A DNA stretch of 64,000 nucleotides from Durusdinium trenchii (lineage: Eukaryota; Sar; Dinophyceae; Suessiales; Symbiodiniaceae). The stretch spans positions 755,371 through 819,370 of the forward strand of contig CAXAMN010021729.1 in the NCBI GenBank assembly GCA_963970005.1, read 5' to 3'. The position numbers were made by a program, and so were the translations under genes. This document shows positions 10,243 through 21,078 of this stretch, piece after piece (position 1 is the first letter of the stretch; every line of letters begins with the position of its first letter). The notes below the pieces were generated by a model, which ran no database searches, was not told where the DNA came from, and saw nothing but the letters and a program-made list of their open reading frames with translations.

Positions 10243-13200
10243 ATGGCCGATCCCCTTTGGACAAAGGATGGCCGTGATTCGCTCTATGTGGACGACACGC
10301 GTGGAGGAGCGGCGCACGAGGTCCGGAAGAGCGAGCTGCGACCCTTCTACGACGTGGGGGAGACGCGGACCTTCCAGGATAACACAGAGATGGTGCACTT
10401 GGACGATGCCAACATTTTGGACAATTTGCGCGACTGGCTTAGAGAAATACCAAAAAAACAAAACGATAGAGGGAAAGAAACAGAGAGAAAAGCAAAGACA
10501 AGCGAGTGGGAGAGCGTGAAAACGAGATCTAGATGCAGTTGTGGATGGGATGAGGCAAGAGGTATGCCAAAGACGAGATCTACACCTACACTGCCAATGT
10601 CTTGCTTGCTGTGAACCCCTACAAGCCCCTCCCCCATTTGTACACCAAGGAGGCTCGGCGGATCAAAGCTGTTTGTTCTTTCAGGGTTGACCCGTCCCAC
10701 TTAGCGCCACGCAGGCCATGGACAAGTATTGGGGCAAGAATCCTGGGACCTTGCCACCTCATCCCTATGCAATCTCAGATGTCGCCTACCGGCAGATGCA
10801 GAGAGATAAAAGAAACCAAGCTTTGGTGATCAGCGGAGAGAGTGGAGCAGGGAAAACGGAGACCGCAAAGTTCACCATGAAATATTTGACAACAAAATCC
10901 AGGACTGATGTCGCTCAAGGAAGCCGCATTCAAGAAAAGATTGTCATGGCAAATCCGATCTTGGAGTCCTTTGGCAATGCGACCACTGTGATGAATCTCA
11001 ATTCCTCCCGCTTTGGGAAGTACAATGAGATGATGTTCAATCCTGTAGGCTCTTTGGTCGGTGCAGGGATCAAAACCTTCCTACTGGAGAGTTCCCGTGT
11101 TGTTGGCCAGCAGAAGGGTGAGAAGAACTATCACGTCTTCTACGAACTCCTGTCTGGTATGGATGAGGATGCTCTTTCAGAATTGTGTCTGGAACGAGAT
11201 CGGAGCTACAAGTTGATTCACTCGAATGGGCCTCAACCAGCTGAGGAATCTGCAGATGCACGGCGGCTAGCCAAACAGTTTCAAGAACTCAAGGAGGCCT
11301 TGAGCCTTTTCCTTGACGAAGAACCTCAGAACAATATTTGGCAAGTGCTTGGTGCCTTGATCCACCTTGGTGAGGTGGACTTTGTCGAGCTTGAAGCCGA
11401 GGAAGAAAAGGATACATTTTTGCAACCACCAGAGCCTTCTCCAAGCCACTGCGCCTCACCGAGCGCCAGTTCAGCTGCTGCCTCGGACCTTACATCCATC
11501 TCTCGATCCCTTCCCACCACGCAATCCGCCCATGTGGAGATTCATCCAGACACTGAAGACTCACTGGAGATGGCATGCGGTTTGTTGGGATTAGGTGCCA
11601 AGGCAGTTCGCAAAATCTTGAAGTTCAAGGAGATGCGCGTGAACCGTCAGGGGAGAATCTCAGAGATCAGATGTCCTCGCACTTTGGCTCAAGCACGGCA
11701 AACCTTGCATTGCATCATCAAGATCCTCTACAAGCGCCTCTTTGACAAGATCGTGGCCAGCATCAATCACGTGTCCAACGCCGGTGCAAAGTATCAGGAG
11801 AACAATTACCACAACATTGGAACTCTCGACATTTATGGGTTTGAGCGTTTGGAGTCCAACAGCTTCGAACAACTTTGCATCAATTTGGCCAACGAGCGCC
11901 TGCAGCAGTTCTTCGTGGAGGAAGTCTTGGAAGCGGAGCAGCGGATGTATGCAGAGGCGGGCGCAGGTCTATGTAGTCCTGAAACAATCTGAAACACGAT
12001 GAAACACCTGTTTCCTTCACCTCAGAATGCCCGTCCCTCCTTTGACCTTGTCCTTCAACTTATATACTGTAGTTCGTATGAAAAAATGATGTGTTGCAAA
12101 ATGGGTTTTACTGCTGAACCTTTAAAGATTTTAAGTCAAGTCATTTGTCATTATTGTTTTAAACATAGCGCTGGCACAAGAAAACATGTGGAGAAAAGTC
12201 AAAATGCATCCAAAGATATATGATATTCCTTTATATATTTGTTGTTTGCAGGAGAGGTTGAATGTCCAGATGATGGAATTGCCCGACTCCGCGCCCGTGG
12301 TCTCTGGGATCCACTCAGTGCTGAAGCTCCTGGATGAACACAGCTTACGTGCTGTGAAGAACTTGGTTCGCGAGGGAGGTGCTAAGGACTCCAAATTTTG
12401 CGAACAAGTCCCGCAGCTGAAAAGTTAAGTGGATCTTTAGTGTTCTTGACGCTTTCACGCATGTTCACAGTATCCCGTCATTCTCCCATTTTGTTTTTCT
12501 GCTTGGTCCAATGAGCCTTACGCCCCGGAAGATTAACATGGAACCTGGGAAATGGACGTTTGGAAGTCAGGTTCCATGTTAATCTTCCAGAGTGTAAATT
12601 TTATCAATTTCTAAAGCCAGCAGTGCATCAATGGTTTTAGTTTGTTTTAGCTTTTGGTTAAGAGTCCGAGCTAAGGTCTACAGAGAGCTGATCGATACAA
12701 AAGGACAACGGGCTATCATGGCCTTGAAGCTAAAAGCCAGTCGCACCGACCGTGGGCCCAGTTTGCATGATGGTTTCCAGATTGCACACTACGCAGGCGC
12801 GCGCTACTGATTTAAGGATAATCAGAGATGTAAAGGTATTGAGTTGGTAAACATGCGCACGCGGATCTTTGTTCAAATGAAAGGGTTTGTGTATTGTTTG
12901 GCAACCGGTCACAGGTGCAGTATCTTACAGCACCAAGGGCTGGATTGACAAGAACAACGATTCGCTGGTGCCTGAGATTGAACAAGTGCTCAATGATGCA
13001 GAAATTCCTTTGATCCAAGAAATGGCTGATTTGAGCCGTGCTGCTTCTGGTGAACGCTTGTGCTCTGTGAGCAGCATGTATCTGAGCAATCTCACCGATT
13101 TGTTGGCGACCTTGAAGAAGTGCTCAGTCCACTACATCCGCTGCTTCAACCCCAATCAGGAGCGAAAGGCTGGAGTCTTCAACGCCAAGTATGTGCTGGA

Positions 13201-16200
13201 CCAAGTGATCCAGTGTGGTACGGTCGAATTGGTCAACATCATGCACCATGGCTACCCTCATCGATGCATCTTGAAAGATCTCCGTGGTCGTTTCCAGAAG
13301 CTCTTGCCACCAGAGTTCGCGCACTACTCTGACAGGGACTTTATGCATGCGGTGGCTTTGCCTGGAGAGCAGTGACAGCTTGGGTTTTGATGAAGTCCTT
13401 CAGGGAGGTCCCTTCTAGTCAGATGACATAACTCATTATCTAGAAGCGATAATTCATCATGGCAGGTCCGTGTGACACGCGGCAAGTGCATCCTATTGTT
13501 TCCATGTTTCACTCAAACTGGCAGGCAATTCCTTGCCCGAGACTAGTGGAATCCCAACCAAATCCAACACCTCAAGTTATACAGTAGATGATGGTGTTGT
13601 CCTTCCGTGGTCTACAGGTCTACGAACCCAACACCCACTTTCGATCTCCTGCACTCAGGTGATGTTGGCCTGGGAGATCGATGATCATCAGTGGACCCTG
13701 GGCACCAGTCGTTTGTTTCTGAAAGCCGGGCAGCTTCGCGCCTTGGAGGAGCTCCGGGACATTGGTGGCCAGGCCTCCCAAGGGGTCATCAAGAAGATCC
13801 GACGACAGTCACTGGGCACATTTGAGTGTTAGACATGCGATAAAGGTGCTCGGGTTCTCAAGTCACTTCTGCACCATTTGCGACAACAGACAGTGAAGAC
13901 CACATACCATTTCCACGTACAGCTCCCCATTGGCTTCACGTAGAGTTCTCCAAAGAGGCTATGAAAAAAGTTTAAGTTTGATGTTGTTTGATGCCTAGGT
14001 TTGCAATGAAGAAAGCGCGGGCATATGCACATGCCATCGAGTTTGTGAAGTACTTACAGATGGTCACCCTTGAAGGCAAACGAGAACGGACCTATGCTGG
14101 ATTGCGCAGGGCCATCCGCTTCATGGTGCGAATCAATCGCTGGAAGAATCGAGCTTTGAAGCGCGTGGCTCCAACGGCCGAAGTGATTTTCACCCGAAAA
14201 CTGGGAGTTCCCTTCGAGACCATGACGTTGAGTTTGAGTGCTTCCCTTTTGCCAGAGATGTTCGTGACCATGGGGGCTCAAGACATGCCCTTGATCCATT
14301 CACGTTCAAAGGTGCCAAAGGACATGACATCTGCAGAGTATGACATGCAGTGGCAGGCCGAGGCAAAGGAGAGCATTCTTTACTTCAACGAAGGGGTGCT
14401 GAAGTGTGCCAAGTTGATTGGAGGCAGGCGGTTTTTGTGCTCTGGGTATGGTCTTTGCTCGACGCATTTGGAGCGATGTTTGTTTTTTGATCGTTTCAAC
14501 AGTCTTACGGCATGTTTTCTTTTTTTGTTGTTGCCTTTGTCCAACCACATGATCACATGCCATCAAGCTTGTGTTCGTCGCAAACAGGTGCCTTTGCAAA
14601 AGGCGCTCGCGGAAGCTCTGGAGCCATTGGCGATGTTCGGCTGGTGGATTGCTGCAAAACTGGCCGTGCATTCCCTGTTTCATCAAGCCCAGAGTTGGAC
14701 AAGATCACGTGCATTTGCCAGAATCCTGAGAACAGTCACCTGAGTTTGCAAAACCTTGGTTGAATGTGTTTGCGCACTGCTTTGTTGATTGTTGTTTGCT
14801 GTTTCGATTCGCCGCCTCAGCTCACATGCCACATGCCGAGAGTTCACCTGACCTGCCAGTCGCTGCAGGTCAGGTGTTTGCCCACTGCGAGCGCTCCAAC
14901 ACGATCTTGGTTTGGCACTGGAGGGGAACAAGCTCCAATGTCGACGAGCCTGCCGTGGCTGTGTCCCACAATTTCAAGCTTCCGTCGCTGTGGCAGGTTT
15001 TCCGGATGTGCTTTCTTCCAAAGCCAGCCTCCAAGCAGGGAGAGCATGTCATCGCCTTCTTGGGCCGAATGCATGACTCCAACTGGCTGGCAGTGAGTGT
15101 CTACACCGTGTGGAGGGGACCCAAAGGCACATGTGTGAAGCTAAATCTCATCAAGCAGGTTTACCCAGATCTGTTTGACGAGGCTTTGCAGATGGAGGGA
15201 GCTGTCATCTCACACTTCGAGCTATCCCATTCCGGAAGAACACTGATCCTTGCAGGTGACCGGCTTTTGCGGTTGTATTCTGTCTCGTTTACATCCTCAG
15301 GAGTGGAGCTTGAAGATCTTGACCCTGCACAAGACTGTGAAGCTCACATCTTGAATCGAGACCCTCATGGTACGGTGACCGCAGTTTGCCCTTTGCCTAT
15401 GGAACCTGGATCTCGTGAAGGCTTTGTGGACTGGATTTGGCTTGGTGTGAGCAGCGGAGACATGTTTGGCATTCTGTTGGAAGAGATCCTTGCCGGAACT
15501 GGACCGCTTGTGAGCTGTGAATATTGATGTGATAGCTCGATCGGCACAGTGCTAGTGACCAGAAAGTTTAAAGTCTTAGCACCAGGTGCAGCAATCGGCC
15601 TTGACAACAGCTAAGGAACAGCAGTGGAGCCATCTCAGTCGCTACCTCATCAGGACGCTTCCGAAGGAACACCCATTCACATGGGGTACCCATCCAAGCG
15701 ATTGTTGCAGTTCATGAGCCCTCGGAGGGGGACTCTCGCAGTGCCTCGGCCACCGTCGATTCGCATTGACTGGAGACTTGAAACACATCTCAGGGCACCG
15801 GTGAAAGGTAAACGCACATGAACAAAGGGATCCATGTGAGTTTGCCGAGCCACTTCTTGGTGTCAAGGCTTACATCACGATCTCACAAGGAGGAAGGCCC
15901 ACATCAACCCAAATACGGTCATGTCGATCAGTGCTGATGGAAAGCTATTGCAAAGCGAGCGTCGATCGCACCAGTGGGAGCCAGCGACTGAGCGTCCTGG
16001 CTGAAGGTTGTTTCTTGCAGACAGGACGGGCGGACATCTACTGTTCAAGCGAGCAAGTTGTGAACCCTTCTCCACTTGCTCGCGATTCTAGTGGTCCAAC
16101 GGAGAAACAAGCCCATGGTGCATGGTCGGGAAAGAGATTGTAGAACATGTTGGGACCAGATTTCAGAGGGAATATTGGAGAGTGTGGAGGAAATTCCGAA

Positions 16201-16760
16201 GGAACTTCAACCACTGCCCGGCAAGATGCCTTGCATCTGTCTTTAAATCAAAAAAGCTACTGTACCATTGTGTGAGTGTGAGTGTGAGTGTGGGTGTTTG
16301 TTTTCTATTGTTTGGTATGTTCATGTACGTTCTGGAAAGTTTGTGGGGACGCACATAGGCCACAATGGAGAAAGGGTTAGGAAGTAGGACAGTAGGATGC
16401 AGTAGGTAGGGTATATGCCACAGCGGCAGGAAGCTACTACGTGCACGGATGCAGAACGGCTCAGGTTCTTCACGTGGTGCAAGCGGTCCCTAGAGTTTAA
16501 ATGACGGAAACCTATGTTCTGAAATCTTCAGAACCTTTCCCCTTTCTTTGTTTGCTTGGGCTTTCGTTGAGAGAATCTCTTGCATCGAGTTTGCATGCTG
16601 TTCAGGTGGAATGTGCCTTTGTCGTTGGACGCTCTTCGTCATGGATTTGCAGCTCGATCTTCGGCATTGGTGCCCCAAGTGCTTTTGCTTGCGGATGAGG
16701 GTAGGCAAATGCTCGTAGCTTATGACCAGAGGCAGCCGATCAATTCGGGTGTCGTTAGCT
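10243..16760 (+). CDS. Unconventional myosin with WD40-like tail (multi-exon)
   Basis: Exons give an actin-based motor. The ATG is at 10243 ([18 protein letters not shown]). Likely exons are 10243-~10434 (to [11 protein letters not shown]), ~10560-10667 ([18 protein letters not shown]), 10715-11956 (P-loop, switch I and II), 12252-~12416 (50-kDa region), ~12685-12796 (to FQIAHYA), 12915-~13360 (lower 50-kDa and SH1 region), 13659-~13810 (converter, [15 protein letters not shown]), 13999-~14424 (basic neck/tail), ~14590-14731 and 14869-15525 (WD40-like), and further WD40-like pieces at about 15680-15800, 15900-16000 and 16605-16700. Several introns use GC donors. A motor followed by WD40 repeats recalls apicomplexan MyoF, so a vesicle or organelle transport role is inferred. 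The 3' end is uncertain. No clear IQ motif was assigned, although the 13999 exon is rich in basic aromatic helices that could be a degenerate neck. Confidence 0.9.
10715..11956 (+). CDS. Myosin motor exon: P-loop, switch I, switch II
   Basis: This 414-codon exon starts after CACGCAG and ends at GCAGAG before a GC donor. It carries [15 protein letters not shown], the P-loop [30 protein letters not shown] (switch I), [20 protein letters not shown], and [20 protein letters not shown] (switch II, with Tyr where most myosins have Ala/Ser/Phe). A Ser/Pro/Ala-rich insert of about 40 residues (near 11430-11530) sits before the usual [11 protein letters not shown] helix and is longer than in conventional myosins. 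ATP-binding residues appear intact. Confidence 0.95.
12915..13375 (+). CDS. Myosin motor exon: lower 50-kDa domain and SH1 helix
   Basis: It begins with the second half of the HYAG-AVSY junction after an acceptor at CACAG. The upstream exon ends HYA plus one base, followed by a GC donor, giving a 118-bp GC-AG intron. The exon encodes [54 protein letters not shown] and [19 protein letters not shown], the conserved actin-binding and relay/SH1 region. The exact 3' end is unclear; the frame stays open to 13375. Confidence 0.92.
13999..14424 (+). CDS. Myosin neck/tail exon
   Basis: This exon continues the converter reading frame after a CTAG acceptor ([20 protein letters not shown], then [20 protein letters not shown]). 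Basic and aromatic residues suggest a light-chain-binding or membrane-binding neck, though no canonical IQ motif is present. It ends near a GC donor at about 14424. The following 160 bp reads open but looks intronic (poly-T tract). Confidence 0.7.
14590..15527 (+). CDS. Myosin tail exons with WD40-like repeats
   Basis: About 14590-14731 gives [17 protein letters not shown] and then [12 protein letters not shown]. 14869-15525 gives [38 protein letters not shown] and [18 protein letters not shown]. These have the D-x-x-I/L-x-x-W/Y spacing of beta-propeller blades. Their position directly after the myosin neck, on the same strand with phase-compatible ends, argues for a fusion. An independent WD40 gene is the alternative and cannot be excluded without transcripts. 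Confidence 0.65.
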
Positions 16761-17080
16761 GCTCTTTGGTGTGATTGATGGCGGTAGACCCCATCTTTTG
16801 CCTGGTTTTTTTCAATGTCGATACTGGGGGGAGCTGAGCCATAAATCCAGCATCAACTTTCTAAGCAGCACTTCCGGACTTATTCATCAAAAGCGCTCAA
16901 GAAAGACCTCCAGCTCATCCGTTGAGCTAATTCATGAGTCAAATCCTAATTAATCTGCGCAGATCCACGCTTTGCCGACTCAATTCATGCAGAAAAACAT
17001 CATCATCGCTTTTGGGGCAGCTTGCTTTGTTGCTGAACGGAATGAGCTGTTTTTCTAAACGAACCATTTAATCACATCCA

Positions 17081-17535
17081 TTGCTACTGCTACTGTCCAC
17101 GGAATACATTAAAGAGTGCTGCAGCCAACCACAAAAATGTCGATTTACGGCAAGCCTTCTCTCGCTCCAGGACGGCTCCAAGAAGTTGCTCTCACTGGAC
17201 CTCCGCGAGAACCCTGTGGCTGATGTCAGCCTATTAGCCGCTCCACTTGAAAGAAGAAAGGACAAGACAAGAGCCCTCCACAGAGCACTAACACAGAGGC
17301 AGCCACTTGCAACACGCACGACCTGGAACTGTGTTGGGAGCATGCAGACGAAGTAGACGAAGTAGACGAAGTAGACTGGTCGAGCAACGAATGGTCGACC
17401 AAGGCCGACCTCCGAGACCCGAGCACCATCGAAAAGGTTTTATTCAAAAAGTCGCTCGGCCCACAACCGACCCGTCTTGGGTTTTGGGCTTGGCTGGGTT
17501 GGCTCATTGTTCTAAGCCTGTTCGATGTGTTTTGA
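17081..17535 (+). CDS. Unidentified exons: LRR-like and C-terminal membrane segment
   Basis: The frame from 17081 contains KKLLSLDLRENPVADVSLLA, which fits one leucine-rich-repeat consensus unit. In another frame, 17251-17535 is open without an ATG and reads an acidic EVDEVDEVDW stretch, then ADLRDPSTIEKVLFKKSL and a hydrophobic C-terminus (FWAWLGWLIVLSLFDVF) before TGA. The second looks like a terminal exon of a tail-anchored protein. Whether the two belong together is unknown. Confidence 0.35.
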
Positions 17536-17984
17536 ATGCCTTCCTTTCTGTGAATTTCTGTCCAGATGTTTTCTTGTCCTCTTGTCGCCCAAACCTTCCA
17601 CTAAACCGGGCCGACGCGGTCCGCAAGCCTTTGTTCCAAGGTATGCGGTGGAAATCATGGTCATCGCGGTGAAGCCTCCATTGGTCGGACCTTCTTACCA
17701 GTCCTTCATGGAGGCGACGAGACGAGACTGTTGGACTTGGACGTGTTGGACGCTGGTCTTGGAGAGATTTTCCATGCCAGCACACGGGGTGTATATATAT
17801 ATTATATACTGTAAATGTTTTGAACATTATGTTATATTTGTAGCCACTTCTTCCAGGAACAGTGGCGTTTTCACGTTCTAAAAGACAACTCCCGGGCAAG
17901 TGCACGGTGCCACTCTGACCTCATAGGGCTTGGTGCCTGCCATGACTGGGGTACCCTGAAAGCCTCTTGAGTGAGGGGCGGCTC

Positions 17985-19018
17985 ACTGGATTTACTTGAG
18001 CAGTTTGCCAGAGGTTTTCCTGAGAGCATACATTCCGTGCAATCGAGATGCCAGGTGAATCTAGCAGGGCTTTGCGATTTGGTCAACATGGCCGAAGCCC
18101 ATAAAGTTGGCAGTTTGGTGTATGCTGCCTGGCAGCTTCATGGGCAGGAAACACACCGTGAAATACCTTTAGCTGGACCCTGTACACATCTGTACACTAT
18201 AGATAGCACTGTGGTGCATATATGGTTTCCACCCTTTCAAGTCCAGTGTTATTGTTGTTTTCCTTTGTTGGTGAAGGCAAAGTACGAGTGGGCGTTATGT
18301 GGTGAATGAATATGTTGGGAAGCTGCAAGCTCCTGATGCTTTCCTTAAAGTATCTTAAAGCTTGCGAAAAGTCCTCATTCATACGAGAAGAAATGGAGTT
18401 GTCAGCAACAGCTTTATGTTCGGAAGTGGTCTCCAACTTTCTATTTGGCAAGTCCGTGCAAACAAGCAGTAACAACGATAAAGCAGACTGCCAAGTTTTT
18501 TGGCACCTCTCCTTGTTGAAGCCATGAACAACCCTGACCTGGAAACAACGTTCCAGAATGCTTTCGAAACAAACAATCCTTTCACGTATGCTGAGAAGAA
18601 TTCAGGCAAGGTGCAAAAAGTCAGAGTCCAGGAGACCCTGAAATAAACACACTACTCCTTCCGCCTGCCGGGAAGGCTCAAAGAAGAATTGGTGCGAATA
18701 AGGCAAATTGCTCATTTGAAGCGAGAGAAATGTGAAAAAAAAATCAACTTTAAGACGCCTCGCAACCATCGTGACACTTGCAGCCATTGCAACCAAGGTT
18801 TCATCTTTCGCTGCTTGCAACCATTGGCTGCCTCACCGAAATTTGGACCGGCACTCAGTTCACTGCCCGTTGGACAAACGGGAGACATGTGGAGCACTGG
18901 CGATTCTCAGGCCGAACAGGACCCAGCAGCAAGTCCACCGCTCACATCACTTCGGTCACCCTACGACCTCTCAAAGGCGATGGCTGAGCAGTGCCTTTCC
19001 AGCACAGACGCAAAATGA
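17985..19018 (+). CDS. Unidentified exons (low confidence)
   Basis: Protein-like pieces occur at about 18000-18055 (LPEVFLRAYIPCNRDAR), 18280-18355 (GRYVVNEYVGKLQAPDAFLK), 18505-18600 (EAMNNPDLETTFQNAFETNN) and 18770-19018 (Ser/Pro-rich, ending LSKAMAEQCLSSTDAK and TGA). They could be exons of a single plus-strand gene. No domain is recognised. Confidence 0.3.
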
Positions 19019-19045
19019 TGCAAAGAGGTTTTTTTTTGATTTTTT

Positions 19046-19125
19046 GCTACTAGTACAAAGGGCATCGCTACTAGGAACAAGAAGCCAGAAGCTACTAATA
19101 TTATATATATATAGTAACAAGGGAT
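19046..19125. repeat. Dispersed TACTAGTA / GCATCGCTACTAG repeat cluster
   Basis: A short cluster of the dispersed family (CTACTAGTACAAAGGGCATC, then AAGCTACTAATATTATATAT) lies just after the unidentified exons, followed by a (GA)n tract at 19208-19226. Confidence 0.7.
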
Positions 19126-19719
19126 GTGGAATTGAGATGATGAAATGAGCATAATGAGCGCACCGCACAAAACCGTGGGGAGGCATTTGAGTGCAGTCGA
19201 AATCCGCGAGAGAGAGAGAGAGAGAAAAAATAAAGGCATAAGCAAGTTCACGTTGTTTTGCTGGTGCATCTTTTGTGAACAAGTGTATTTTGTGGATGTT
19301 TGTGGGCGGCATTGCTTCTTACCAGGTATATTTTGCAAAAGCACTCGAAGATCATGCGCACTGTCAGTGTGCGGATCGGTGGCGCTGGGCTCTTGGACAA
19401 GCATCCTGTTGTTTGTGCTCAGGGGTGCAGTATGACTTGGGGTGTGCTTGGAGTATAGTAGGCTTTGTATGGTAATTAAGGTTGTTTGACGCGAATCTGG
19501 GGTCTGTATGGCTCTGTGTTTTTTTTTTAGTGAGGTCTACGGAGACAATGATGACCAGTACTGGAATCGTCGTTTACCCTTTCGCCTCAGTCTCGACATC
19601 AGCGGCTGGGCTTTATGACATTATGAGATGTTCCTTTCGTTGACACTGCTTGGCTGCCGGGAGCTTTTGTTGCAATCATCCACAAGGAGCCACCAAATGC
19701 GGGGTAGCACTTTGTCAAG

Positions 19720-20004
19720 TTGGAGCATTTGCGGGTTTCAGACCCGGAGCCCAACCGGAAAGTGGTTAGTTCTTTGAGTCGAACCACTTTTCCAGCACAC
19801 TCCACTCTTGTTTTTGGTTTCTGTTTTGAATGCTGTGCAAATCCAGCTAGTCCAGGTGACAAAGATGCAAATCCTCCCAAAATCGATGCAAACTATGTGG
19901 AAAATGTGGCCGAAGGTGCAGGGTTTGAGAGCGCTGCAACAAAAAGTGTTAATTGCAAGACAGGCATTCTTCGGACACTTGGTGTCATCGTGGACAATCA
20001 CTGA
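19720..20004 (+). CDS. Hypothetical reading frame before the retroelement
   Basis: This 94-codon frame ends about 20 bp before the retroelement terminus and includes DANPPKIDANYVENVAEGAG. A second overlapping frame (19808-20047) is also open and runs into the element. No family is recognised; it may be part of a gene interrupted by the insertion. Confidence 0.2.
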   Translation: MEHLRVSDPEPNRKVVSSLSRTTFPAHSTLVFGFCFECCANPASPGDKDANPPKIDANYVENVAEGAGFESAATKSVNCKTGILRTLGVIVDNH

Positions 20005-20024
20005 AGCAGAAACCATAGTTGAAC

Positions 20025-20163
20025 ATATATTCAATCATTTAAGGTAGGCAGGGTCGGTGATGATGAATTATTTGGGAAGCTTCGAATCAACGTCTCCCAA
20101 TGTTTGAATGCTCAAGCCAAACTGGGGAGACGCCCCTTGAGGAGCAGTGTCGCTGCTGGTACC
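20025..20163 (+). repeat. Split direct repeat A1
   Basis: 139 bp from ATATATTCAATCATTTAAGG to GTCGCTGCTGGTACC is identical to 28860-28998. In A2 the repeat continues about 20 bp (TCAAGCTAAACTTTTT); in A1 that continuation is absent but reappears, reverse-complemented, at about 21060-21078, because the adjacent segment is inverted. Confidence 0.95.
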
Positions 20164-21044
20164 CCGTTCCCGCCGACCAAGTAGCTCCGTTGCAAATGGG
20201 TGTACCTGACCACACCAAAACAGAGGGCGTAGGCACAAAACACCATGGGCCAGTGAGGATTGTCAACGGTGGATTCCAAGGTGCCCAACAGGTGGATGAC
20301 CATAGATGGCTCCAAAGTCGCCGCCTGCGCCTGCCCCTGACCGAGGCGAGATCCCAAACCAGCCCGAGGTTTCACCACTTCGGAGAGGTCAAATGGCAAC
20401 TTGAGGTTGCGGACGATCCATCCTAGAGCGGTATATGCCCTGGTAGGGGACTTGTGCTCCCGAATGAAGGTGGCCAGGAGGTGTTTGTCTGGGATACCGC
20501 CACCTGCGGCGGCAATGACCCCTTGAAGCTCTTGCCACGTGTGCAATGCTCGCTTCACGGTGGCGGCCTCCGCCTTCTGGAGCACATGTGTGAGCTTGGC
20601 CTCGAAGTTGGCGGTGATCTCAGCCAAGCGTGCCGCCGGCGGGGGCTCAACTGCCAGAAGAATGGCCATCAACTGAGGCAGAAAGCTCAAGGCACCGCCA
20701 TCCGGGCCGCCCGACTGACGGCCCTGGGCGCTGGGCCTGACTGGCCCCGCAAACGATGGGGTAGGTCGTGGCCTCAAAGGTGGCGATGTGGTAGGCCGCG
20801 GCGCTGATTGCGAAACTTGTTCACGACGAACGATGTCTCGCACCAGGGCTCCAGCGCCCAGCTCCGCTTCACGGCGCGCCTGGTCCCAGGCCTCTGCCAC
20901 TGCGCGGCCCTGCTTCAGCGCTTCCTCGTAGGTAACGAAGTAAAACGCTAAGTCGGAGGGCCTTTCGATACCATGGGCAGCGCACCACCGCTCCAGCTTC
21001 TGCTGTTCAGAAGAGCGGCGGATCTGATCGTCGGCGCTTGCCAT
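20112..21044 (-). CDS. Tyrosine recombinase, N-terminal half (on inverted segment)
   Basis: Codons 1-293 (MASADDQIRRSSEQQKLERW onward) lie on the inverted piece. The last 17 codons run into the A1 repeat and are artefactual. A Pro/Arg-rich linker (about residues 75-110) is followed by an alpha-helical core-binding (SAM-like) region, including TFIREHKSPTRAYTALGWIV, and by the start of the catalytic domain, CAYALCFGVVRYTHLQRS, which holds the first catalytic arginine region. The second half is on the opposite strand from 21079. The ATG is preceded, in reverse complement, by the missing part of the A repeat. The protein as it stands would lack the tyrosine and cannot be active. Confidence 0.85.
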   Translation of the reverse strand: MASADDQIRRSSEQQKLERWCAAHGIERPSDLAFYFVTYEEALKQGRAVAEAWDQARREAELGAGALVRDIVRREQVSQSAPRPTTSPPLRPRPTPSFAGPVRPSAQGRQSGGPDGGALSFLPQLMAILLAVEPPPAARLAEITANFEAKLTHVLQKAEAATVKRALHTWQELQGVIAAAGGGIPDKHLLATFIREHKSPTRAYTALGWIVRNLKLPFDLSEVVKPRAGLGSRLGQGQAQAATLEPSMVIHLLGTLESTVDNPHWPMVFCAYALCFGVVRYTHLQRSYLVGGNGVPAATLLLKGRLPSLA

Positions 21045-21078
21045 GGCGTCAGAACCGGGAGGAAAAAGTTTAGCTTGA
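20164..21078. other. 915-bp inverted segment splitting the recombinase
   Basis: The left edge is the end of the A1 identity (GGTACC). The right edge is inferred from A2, which continues TCAAGCTAAAC, the reverse complement of GTTTAGCTTGA at 21068-21078. Flipping 20164-21078 back restores both the A repeat and one uninterrupted reading frame: minus-strand codon 294 has two bases inside the segment and is completed by base 21079, after which the frame is that of the plus ORF. No long inverted repeats flank the edges. Confidence 0.85.

Noticed and set aside
11683..11693. TTTGGCTCAAG in the myosin exon as a spliced-leader relict
   Set aside because: It lies inside conserved coding sequence (TLAQARQ) and is a chance match.
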